Shown here in pieces: positions 16,501-22,820 of a stretch of 49,528 nt of DNA. Numbering within the stretch: position 1 is the stretch's first letter; the number at the start of each line of letters is the position of its first letter. The stretch covers positions 1-49,528 of the forward strand of contig DATLFM010000096.1 in the NCBI GenBank assembly GCA_035541015.1, written 5' to 3'. The translations under genes and the position numbers were made by a program. The stretch comes from Candidatus Thermoplasmatota archaeon. Its GTDB lineage: Archaea > Thermoplasmatota > SW-10-69-26 > JACQPN01 > JAIVGT01. Below the pieces are notes generated by a model, which did no database searches, was not told where the DNA came from, and saw only the letters and a program-made list of their open reading frames with translations.

Positions 16501-18738
16501 CCAGGCGGCCGGATCGACGACGTTCCCGACGAAACCGAGCGAGGCGTTCGTGCTCTCGAACGTGATGTTGAAGCTCATGCCCAAGCCCGTGTAGTTCGTG
16601 GGCGCAAGGTACGGCATGTGCCGCGAGCACAACGGATCCTGCGGGTCGACCGTGGTCGAGATCTCGCAGTTGTCGATCGTGATGTTGAGGATGTCCTTCG
16701 GGTAGGGAACGATCGTCACGTTGAGGTTCGTTCCGTTGGCGTTGCCGCCCGGATCGGCAAACGTGACCTCCACGCGGTACCGCTGCACGCTTGCGTTGCT
16801 GAAGTTCGTGAAGTTCGCCGAGAGGTTCGTGATGTTCCAGGCGAGATTGTACACCGTGCCGACCGGAGCGTCGGGCGTGACGAGCGCGCGATGGTACACG
16901 GCGACGTTCGACGTGCCCCGGAACACCGTGAGGTTCACCCGCGCGATGCCGGAGAGGTCCGTGAGGTTGCCCGTGATGTTGATCCAATCGTTGGGCCGCA
17001 CGTCCAGAAGATCGACCGATCCGTCGGGATCGCGCTCGCTCTTGATCTTGAAGTCGTCAGGCGCGGGAGCGCGGATGTCGTGGACGACAAGCTCGAAGGG
17101 GAAAACCTCCAGGTCCGTGGAGGGATCGGCCTCGAGCCCAGCCAGGCGCGTTTCGTTCTGCGTGACGATGGTCTCGTTGGCGTCGATGCGCACGAGGATC
17201 CGCTGGGTCCCGTCCCGCGCGCTCCAGAGCAGTTGCGTCGGACTTGCCCCGGGGAACACGCAGGGGACGGTCGCGCTCGCGTTCACGCGATCGAGATAAC
17301 AGGACTGGATGTAGTTCTCGGTCGCCACTTCATTCATGTAGAGGCTCACGTTCAAACGCGTTTGCCGCGACGTGTCGTTCGAGCACCTGTGGTTGGTGAC
17401 GCTTTCAGCGGCGGCGGTTTCCAAGCCCGGACCGGCGCAAAAGTGGCCGACGTTCGTAACGCTCACGAGCAGTGCGATGACCTCGTCCCGAACGGCCTCC
17501 GTGACGTTCTGGCCGACTGGAGTCACGCGTGAGCCTGTCCCCCGGCGATCCAAATGCGGGATGAGCCGCGGCGCCTTCACGTTGAAGTGAGGGTACGCAT
17601 TCTCGTCCACTGGGGGCGTATTTCCGTCCTCGTCCTCGTCTTGAAAACGTTCGAGCTGCGGCACGACCTCATTATGCACCTGGAGCGCGTCGAACGTCAC
17701 GGTAAAGCTGTGGAGACCGCCCTTGTTCGTGAGGTTCCAGGGGCCGGAAAAGATGGAAACGGCCGTGTTGTTGTTCGTCCAGTTGCGCAATCCGAGGGAT
17801 GCTTTCACGGACTCGCCGGTGCGGTTGTCAGTGAGCGTGAGGTTCACGTACACGACCCGGGAAACCTCGCCGCTGTCGGGGCGGAAGATTCCCGCCAGGC
17901 TCGAATCCCATTGCAGACCAGCGGGGTGCAGGAACGGCGCGGTGCCGACGTTGCGGACACTCACATTGAAATGCGTGACGCAGGTGTTGAGCGGCGCCTG
18001 CCCTTGCTGGGTGGCTTGGCAGGGGTTCGGGTTCTGGTTCGCGGGGTCCACAGGGGGCTGCGCTTGCGTCGGATACCAGACGTGAACGTGAGCGCAATTC
18101 GAGATACAATACCCATTGACGTCTCGCCCAATCAACTTCGAGGGCGCGTGCTCCGACGCGGGGCCCAGGTACCATTCAACGTCAACGATTTCGAAGCGAG
18201 GGCGCCCCCCGATGAAGAACGTGCGCTTGACGCTGTGGCGAGCTTCGCAGGGAACCGACGCGTCCTTCGCCTCAGGGCTCAGGTATTGCGTGCAACTGAC
18301 GATCTCGAACGTGACGTTCACGTAGCCTGTGTAGAAGACCTCCCGGTCCAGTCCATCGCCGTCTGTCTCGATCTTCTTGAGATCCAGGGTAAAGCCCGTG
18401 CCCGGGAGTCGGCCTCGCGGGGGAATGTGGGTAAGCACCTGCGACGTGCGGTTCGAAGGGGCGGTAAAGCCGCTGTCGGGATCCAACTGGAACGAGACGT
18501 TTACGACGGCCTCCGAGAACAGGGCCTGGTGCTCGTTGGCCACCCAGAAGGTCGTGGAGACCGTTTCCCCCGCCTGCGGAAGGAACGGGTTGAATCGGAC
18601 GTCGCGGATGGCGGCAAGGGGCGTTTCCGTGGCAGCGTGGCCCGCCTCGACCTTCTGCTCACCGCCCAAACCGGCAAGGTTTGCGCCGAGCAACACGAGA
18701 ACAAGCAGGAAGGACCTTCGCCTTGCGTCCAAGACCAT
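13561..18738 (-). CDS. Giant secreted, membrane-anchored Ig-like surface protein
   Basis: 1725 residues. An N-terminal signal peptide (RRRSFLLVLVLLGANLAGLGG) and a C-terminal helix (LALWALAALLAAAVVGVSATV) followed by RRR show a type I surface protein with its bulk outside. The ectodomain is a chain of beta-rich segments resembling CARDB/PKD/Ig-like repeats, for example FVDDRPPETAVRC, FFLDERGPTVRQPV and SPRNGDVVSGTVTLTWSVRD. The N-terminal two thirds is unusually dense in N-x-S/T sequons, including clusters such as ITNLSANFTNFSNAS, so heavy N-glycosylation is likely. It could be an S-layer or adhesion component; no catalytic domain was found. Confidence 0.8.
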   Translation of the reverse strand: MVLDARRRSFLLVLVLLGANLAGLGGEQKVEAGHAATETPLAAIRDVRFNPFLPQAGETVSTTFWVANEHQALFSEAVVNVSFQLDPDSGFTAPSNRTSQVLTHIPPRGRLPGTGFTLDLKKIETDGDGLDREVFYTGYVNVTFEIVSCTQYLSPEAKDASVPCEARHSVKRTFFIGGRPRFEIVDVEWYLGPASEHAPSKLIGRDVNGYCISNCAHVHVWYPTQAQPPVDPANQNPNPCQATQQGQAPLNTCVTHFNVSVRNVGTAPFLHPAGLQWDSSLAGIFRPDSGEVSRVVYVNLTLTDNRTGESVKASLGLRNWTNNNTAVSIFSGPWNLTNKGGLHSFTVTFDALQVHNEVVPQLERFQDEDEDGNTPPVDENAYPHFNVKAPRLIPHLDRRGTGSRVTPVGQNVTEAVRDEVIALLVSVTNVGHFCAGPGLETAAAESVTNHRCSNDTSRQTRLNVSLYMNEVATENYIQSCYLDRVNASATVPCVFPGASPTQLLWSARDGTQRILVRIDANETIVTQNETRLAGLEADPSTDLEVFPFELVVHDIRAPAPDDFKIKSERDPDGSVDLLDVRPNDWINITGNLTDLSGIARVNLTVFRGTSNVAVYHRALVTPDAPVGTVYNLAWNITNLSANFTNFSNASVQRYRVEVTFADPGGNANGTNLNVTIVPYPKDILNITIDNCEISTTVDPQDPLCSRHMPYLAPTNYTGLGMSFNITFESTNASLGFVGNVVDPAAWPNRWIEIRDPKGNPLGPITGSDAVLSTGNYTVLVGGSVGCPLAPECRWRQFQVAGNARELTQNNTEQLRPRFDYPGRYNLSIVVRDVVGVFNRSDLPAPGSANPEFAELNITLYDTQRALLRSATHLSSGNVNGSLVGGDPITFNVSARDNVSVERVEIVLTQPNGSVVVLPVGEEVAFGIVRHDSCRGTLPRYGCADGTWQRVFGSGFGHPYFNQTGRYTYVVRVVDANRSETLSTDPARIDVTGAAPAVDASGSGTCLATLPGGCTRPSQAGRYEVGAPIRLVARGTAGLDIVAVTATVEGRDAGGTVVHAQTYDLKASQLVSCPAPPNFGPCSGTWNHTLSSLPAGTYTVSFTLRDAQGRVGSAGAGTANPITFRVDPNLPPEFVELFPAQSGFGPRVGCAPDLGCNVAAQLEVSFKVLDFGEGGGVERTSVAASYRVGSGAMTPATVATTGIADCNVGSLARDCYLARFTVPGLAHGQTVTVNVTATDKSPQTLAGFLEWSFVVDDRPPETAVRCTASFPTTCLAGAGRSNLLRPDSTITLEATDGAAPASGVASLRWSLMRAATVLATSQDARSTTVIGLRDIPAIRDPLPSERQGNYTLEFFATDNATNRESPAKVLEFFLDERGPTVRQPVRTSTAAGWNVSVHVEDPQGGVREVRVHWRHGLFGNFQTLHLAPPARADGSGIWTGELPGAPKGTVVQYWIEAFDNLGNAGTFRTSTQPETFSSENHRPDVAILSPRNGDVVSGTVTLTWSVRDLDNDPVQLSIGALPASEVGTGVPFSMRRIPSLAQAQRELDYDVSGLANGVWAINLTAEDGDVENNRTSVLVHVRVENPVENVTLSLRDLGRSAPGGETVLSARVNRLVTLVEAKVYREGAGAAERPLVLNLTDDGVPPDEHAGDLLYTGSVRVEQEGRYRADLLVLYDDGTQQQVPGAWTFEVTRFGDPISGNLALWALAALLAAAVVGVSATVWRRR

Positions 18739-18861
18739 TCAAGACACCCCGAGTGATGCGGCGCGGTCGTCCGACGGGTCGGCCAAGGATACCCTTTCTC
18801 GTAGGAGCGGCAAAGGTTCCCGCACGGCGCCCGTCGTCAAGACGCGCGAGCAAGCGTGGGC

Positions 18862-18872
18862 TATTTAAATAA
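18862..18872 (-). promoter_or_regulatory. TATA box upstream of the giant surface protein gene
   Basis: The minus strand reads CGAAACGGTTATTTAAATAG: a BRE-like purine stretch plus TATA. Predicted initiation near 18835-18840 leaves a leader of about 100 nt before ATG 18738, long compared with the other promoters here. The 205-nt gap to the next gene holds nothing else I can identify. Confidence 0.55.
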
Positions 18873-18943
18873 CCGTTTCGGAACGGCGCGGGGCGTGCTC
18901 CTTTGCAGACGGGGCGCAGGCGGCCAGGGGCAAGGCCTGCGCC

Positions 18944-20941
18944 CTAGACCGCTTCGTCCACCCCAACCGTCACCGATTTTTCCTCGTCGCCGACAGCGAC
19001 CAGGACCGTTACGCTTCCTTGCGCGGACGCGCTAGGCGGAACTGGAGCCGGGCACGTGCTCGCGCAAACGGTAACGGGGAACGGCCCAAACGGCGTCGGA
19101 ATCTCCACCGTGACGGGACCAACAGCGCTCGTCTCGCCAAGGTGCGGATCAACCTCGAGAACGAAGTCATCCGTTGCGACGCCCACCCGAACCGCCGGCG
19201 TCAAGGGCATCGGATCATTGCCGGGGACGTCGATCGTCTGAGGCGGCAACACCTCGGTCGCGGGCAAGCACGCATTCGGCGCCATACTGCAAACGGCCGG
19301 AAGGACAATCGCCGGCACCGTCGCATTCTGCGAGGGCAAGCCAGGCGTCGGGCCGACGGTCTGCTCGGGAATGGTGAAAGGGCCCACGCACACCAATCCG
19401 AGCGGCGTGCACACCTGCGGGATGAGGACGGACGGCGTCGTGATGGTTTGCGGCGGCACCTCCGGACTCGTAATCGTCTGTTCGTCCGACACGGTCGTTG
19501 GCTCGTCGCACGCTTGCACCGAGCACGTGGGCGGCGCCGTGACGCCTGGCGTCGTCACGCTCTGCGGCGGCACCGCAGGCGTGGACTGCTCAGGGATCGA
19601 CTCGTCGGCTTGCTGACCGGGAATTGTAACGTTCGCGGGACCCGGTCTTTCGACGTGCGCGATTTCCTCGCCCTCGTCAGCTTGCCCGTTGCCGTTGCGG
19701 TCGTCGTAGACGGTGAGACTGCCGTCGGGGTTGGACTGGGTCTTGACGCGGGGGCCGAATGCGAACGCAGTCGCTTCGTTGGATATAGGACCTTCGCCGC
19801 GGAGGTTGACCGCGCTGACGACATAATGATAGACGCCGAGGGATCGCTTGGTGTCCGTGTACGTGAGGTTGCCGGCGGGAACGTCGGCGACGAGGTCGTA
19901 TGGGCCATCACTTTCGTCGCCCCGATAGACACGGAATGACGAAACCGCAAATCCGCCATCGCTCGCAGGCAATTGCCACTTGAGCGTGATTTCGTCAACG
20001 CCCGGGCCGGGCAAGGCTTCAAGGTTTCGTGGCGCGCTCGGCGGGGAGTAACCCGTGGACTGGCCCCGACTGTTGGAACCCCAGCAGTGCACGTTTCCAC
20101 TCGAAAGGAGTGCACACGAATGATCATTACCGGCGGCGACGCCAACTGCATTCCCCCCCGAGTAGCCTGCGGACTGGCCGGCAACGTTGGAGCCCCAGCA
20201 GTGCACATTACCACTCGAAAGGAGCGAACACGAATGGAAGCCGCCGGCGGCGACGCCAACTGCATTCCCACCCGGATACCCCGCGGACTGGCCGGTATCG
20301 TTGGAGCCCCAGCATTGCACATTTCCATTCGAAAGAACCGCACACGAATGCCAAGTGCCGGCCGCGACGCCCACCGCAATCCCACCCGAATACCCGGCGG
20401 ACTGGCCATCACTGTTGAGCCCCCAGCAGTGCACGTTTCCATTCGAAAGAAGAGCACACGAATGCAGGTGACCGGCGGCGACGCCAACTGCATTCCCACC
20501 CGAATACCCTGCGGACTGCCCGCCAGTGTTGGAGCCCCAGCAAATCACATTTCCGTTCGAAAGAGCCGCACACGAATGAGCCCCACCCGCGGCGACGCCA
20601 ATTGCAAGCCCACCTGAATACCCCACGGACTGCCACTGACCGTTGTAGCCCCAGCAGCTCACATTTCCATTCGAAAGAAGCGCGCACGAATGGTAGCGAC
20701 CGGCGGCGACGCCAACTGCATTCCCACCCGAATATCCTGCTGACTGGCCCTTGTCGTTCAGGCCCCAGCAATGCACGTTTCCATTCGAAATGAGCGCACA
20801 CGAGTAGAATTCGCCAACCGCAACACCAACTGCCGGCTCCGCGGCCGCCCCCGCCTCCGGCAATCCGAGCACAACGACTGCCGCAAACATCGCAAGCAGA
20901 AGCATTATTGCGCGCACGCCAACCGACGCCATCCCGAACAC
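18944..20941 (-). CDS. Secreted RCC1-like beta-propeller protein with FN3 domain
   Basis: 665 residues. A signal peptide (RAIMLLLAMFAAVVVLGLPEA) is followed by seven 38-residue RCC1/BNR-like repeats at residues 37-302, each containing HSCALLSNGNVHCWG. The invariant Cys pair per repeat suggests one disulfide per blade. Next are a fibronectin type III-like domain (about 303-400), a calcium-binding DDRNGNGQADEGE loop near 415, and a Pro/Thr-rich stalk with spaced Cys (VTTPGVTAPPTCSVQACDEP). There is no C-terminal membrane anchor. A weak TATA (TCAAATAG at about 20962) would make the transcript leaderless. Probably extracellular and binding-related. Confidence 0.8.
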   Translation of the reverse strand: MFGMASVGVRAIMLLLAMFAAVVVLGLPEAGAAAEPAVGVAVGEFYSCALISNGNVHCWGLNDKGQSAGYSGGNAVGVAAGRYHSCALLSNGNVSCWGYNGQWQSVGYSGGLAIGVAAGGAHSCAALSNGNVICWGSNTGGQSAGYSGGNAVGVAAGHLHSCALLSNGNVHCWGLNSDGQSAGYSGGIAVGVAAGTWHSCAVLSNGNVQCWGSNDTGQSAGYPGGNAVGVAAGGFHSCSLLSSGNVHCWGSNVAGQSAGYSGGNAVGVAAGNDHSCALLSSGNVHCWGSNSRGQSTGYSPPSAPRNLEALPGPGVDEITLKWQLPASDGGFAVSSFRVYRGDESDGPYDLVADVPAGNLTYTDTKRSLGVYHYVVSAVNLRGEGPISNEATAFAFGPRVKTQSNPDGSLTVYDDRNGNGQADEGEEIAHVERPGPANVTIPGQQADESIPEQSTPAVPPQSVTTPGVTAPPTCSVQACDEPTTVSDEQTITSPEVPPQTITTPSVLIPQVCTPLGLVCVGPFTIPEQTVGPTPGLPSQNATVPAIVLPAVCSMAPNACLPATEVLPPQTIDVPGNDPMPLTPAVRVGVATDDFVLEVDPHLGETSAVGPVTVEIPTPFGPFPVTVCASTCPAPVPPSASAQGSVTVLVAVGDEEKSVTVGVDEAV
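20036..20833 (-). repeat. Seven 114-bp in-frame tandem repeats (RCC1-like blades)
   Basis: Seven consecutive 38-codon units encode AVGVAAG-x2-HSCALLSNGNV-x-CWG-x-N-x2-GQSAGYSGGN. DNA similarity between units is high, and the variable residues are concentrated at two surface positions per unit (after AAG and after CWG). Recent unit expansion or gene conversion is likely. Confidence 0.85.
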
Positions 20942-21017
20942 CGCCGCCCCATGCCGGTCGCGGCTATTTGAGGTTTATCTGGAAATCGCAGCAATTTGGT
21001 CTCATGCTTGCCTGTTT

Positions 21018-21452
21018 CTACGCCTGCCCCTTCTTCGCCGGCACCCGTGGAACGATCCCGTCGAACCCTTCGTCGAAGCTTGCGACGGTGGCTCCGAGAT
21101 CCTGCGCGAGGACGACGAGGATGCAGTCGGTGAAGGAGAGGCCTCGTTCGTAATGCTGGAAGTGGAGCCGCGCGGCCTTCTCGATCTCCTGCCGCGTGGC
21201 CGTGCGCAGCGAGATCGGAGGCGGAGAGTCTGCCTCGCCGAGGAAGAAGGACGCGTAGTCCTGCGAAACCTCCTTCCGGCCGGGGCGCCTGCGCAGGAGC
21301 GTGAGGCCCTCGTCGAGGACGTAGTCGCTTGTGACGGGAACGCCAAGTTCGCCGGCGAGGATGCGGCGCAAGAGCAGTTGTGCTTCCGGGTGCCGGGGCT
21401 CGTCGACGTTGATGGAGGCGATGAGGAGCGAGGTGTCGAGGACGACGGTCAA
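21018..21452 (-). CDS. vapC: PIN-domain toxin (VapC family)
   Basis: 144 residues from TTG 21452, which overlaps the antitoxin stop in a TTGA. PIN-domain acidic residues are visible: VVLDTSLLIA (first Asp), DYVLDEGL (Glu/Asp), LSFTDCILV (Asp) and TVASFDEGFD (last Asp). VapC proteins are RNases that cut tRNA or rRNA when freed from their antitoxin. The C-terminus (VPRVPAKKGQA) is basic. An upstream extension of 37 codons is open but overlaps the antitoxin completely, so TTG is preferred. Confidence 0.85.
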   Translation of the reverse strand: MTVVLDTSLLIASINVDEPRHPEAQLLLRRILAGELGVPVTSDYVLDEGLTLLRRRPGRKEVSQDYASFFLGEADSPPPISLRTATRQEIEKAARLHFQHYERGLSFTDCILVVLAQDLGATVASFDEGFDGIVPRVPAKKGQA

Positions 21453-21730
21453 GGCGCCTCGTTTCCGTAGACGATGTCGTCGATTTCGTCGATTGACCAG
21501 GCGCCAAGCGCGTGCGTCTTTGCCGACCACCGGCGGATCTCCGCGGCCGTCAGGGGCTTCCACGCGGCTTCGACCAGGAAGCGCTCGCGGTGGCGCAGCG
21601 CAAATTCGAGCGCCTTGCCCACCACGTCCTGCTGCGGCAGGCGCGTTCCGGTTGCGGCCGTGATCTCGCGGCGAAGCCGCTCAAGCTGCCCCTTGTCTTC
21701 GTCACGAATGCGGATCGGACTCGTTGCCAC
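21449..21730 (-). CDS. vapB: VapB-like antitoxin
   Basis: 93 residues. The N-terminus SPIRIRDEDKGQLERLRREI looks like a ribbon-helix-helix-type DNA-binding segment. The C-terminal half, ending WSIDEIDDIVYGNEAP, is acidic and would wrap the toxin. ATG 21730 lies just downstream of the predicted transcription start, so the message is near leaderless. Coupling to the PIN gene by TTGA overlap supports a toxin-antitoxin pair. Exact antitoxin subfamily is uncertain. Confidence 0.78.
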   Translation of the reverse strand: MATSPIRIRDEDKGQLERLRREITAATGTRLPQQDVVGKALEFALRHRERFLVEAAWKPLTAAEIRRWSAKTHALGAWSIDEIDDIVYGNEAP

Positions 21731-21736
21731 AAAGGA

Positions 21737-21773
21737 TTGTAGTATTTTCTACAAACATATATTTTTCTACATG
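21737..21773 (-). promoter_or_regulatory. VapBC promoter and palindromic operator
   Basis: TTGTAG-N6-CTACAA (21737-21754) is a perfect 6-bp inverted repeat. The half-site TTTTCTACA is repeated directly at 21763-21771. Between them the minus strand holds an AAATATAT TATA box (about 21757-21765). The operator therefore overlaps the initiation region, a layout that fits autorepression by the VapBC complex. Confidence 0.65.
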
Positions 21774-21837
21774 ATCGTGCGCCAGCGGGCGACTCGAAAG
21801 CTTGAAGCCTCCCACGGGGTCCTAGGGTCCTTGCCCC

Positions 21838-22791
21838 ATGCGCAAAGACCTCATCCGCGACGTCCGCGCCGTCCTCGCCCAGGCCGGCTACTGCCTTTCG
21901 GAGGAGACGCCCGTCCGGCCCGTGAGCTTCGACCTCGTCGCGCGGCGCGATTCCGAGCTTCTCATCGTCAAGGTCTTGGCGAACATCGACGCCTTCACGG
22001 AGAGCCTTGGCCAGGAGATGCGCACGCTTGCGAAGTTCCTCGAAGCGCGCGCGCTTCTGGTGGGCGAGCGCTCCAGCGGCGGGCCGCTGGAGGGAGGCGT
22101 GGCCTACGTTCGTCACGGCATCCCGCTTGTCTCGGTGGAGACCCTGCAGGAGCACCTTCTGGAGGGCGTCCCCCCGCTCGTGTACGCGGCGCCCGGCGGC
22201 TTCTACGTGAACGTGGACGGCGCGCGTCTTCGGGCCCTCCGCGAGCAGCGCAGCCTCTCGCTGGGCCAGGTCGCGGAGGCGGCAGGCGTGTCGCGTCGGG
22301 CCGTCCGCATGTACGAGGACGGCATGGGGGTGCTCGTCGACGTCGCTTCGCGTCTCGAGGAGTTCCTGCAGGAGCCCCTCGTCGAGCCCGTCGACCTCTT
22401 CTCGAAGGCGCGCTGGAAGGACGAGCCGGCGCGCGAGCTTGCAAGCGTCCGCGAAGCGATGACGCGGGAAGTGCTCGCGACGCTCGATCGGCTCGGGTAC
22501 ATGGTCGCGCCCACCGAGCGAAGCTCCTTCGAGGCGCTCTCGCGCGATGCGGACGTTCTCATCCTCACGGGCGTGGGCAAGCCCGAGCAGGACGTGCGCG
22601 GGAAGGCGCAGACGGTGGCCTCGCTTGCCCGCGTGATGGAGCGCCCGGGCGTGCTCGTGCTGCGCGCGCGAAAAACCCGCCTTTCGATCGAAGGCGTGGC
22701 GGTGATCGAGCAATCCGAGCTCGAGGGAATGGCCGATCGCGCGAAGGTCGTCGAGACGATCAAGGACCGCACGAAGACGCGCGTCGACTGA
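21838..22791 (+). CDS. Archaeal XRE-type HTH transcriptional regulator
   Basis: 317 residues. The N-terminal domain (about 1-120) resembles a nuclease-like or sensor fold (FDLVARRDSELLIVKVLANID). A lambda-repressor-type helix-turn-helix follows at about 130-185: LRALREQRSLSLGQVAEAAG, then VSRRAVRMYEDGMG. The C-terminal domain repeats the N-terminal fold pattern (RDADVLILTGVG, VLVLRARKTRLSIEGVAVIE). This architecture matches the conserved putative HTH-type regulatory protein family of euryarchaea. Targets are unknown. It stands alone and converges on the FAD oxidase gene. Confidence 0.85.
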   Translation: MRKDLIRDVRAVLAQAGYCLSEETPVRPVSFDLVARRDSELLIVKVLANIDAFTESLGQEMRTLAKFLEARALLVGERSSGGPLEGGVAYVRHGIPLVSVETLQEHLLEGVPPLVYAAPGGFYVNVDGARLRALREQRSLSLGQVAEAAGVSRRAVRMYEDGMGVLVDVASRLEEFLQEPLVEPVDLFSKARWKDEPARELASVREAMTREVLATLDRLGYMVAPTERSSFEALSRDADVLILTGVGKPEQDVRGKAQTVASLARVMERPGVLVLRARKTRLSIEGVAVIEQSELEGMADRAKVVETIKDRTKTRVD

Positions 22792-22801
22792 ATCGGCGCA
22801 C

Positions 22802-22817
22802 TTTTAGGACCCTAAAA
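22802..22817. terminator. Bidirectional terminator
   Basis: TTTTAGG-AC-CCTAAAA is a perfect 7-bp inverted repeat with T-runs on both strands. It lies in the 29-nt gap between the convergent stops at 22791 and 22821. It probably ends both transcripts. Confidence 0.6.
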
Positions 22818-22820
22818 ATT

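Noticed and set aside
20036-20833. Regularly spaced repeats that could suggest a CRISPR array
   Set aside because: The 114-bp period is a whole number of codons, and the units encode a continuous RCC1-like protein with no unique spacers.
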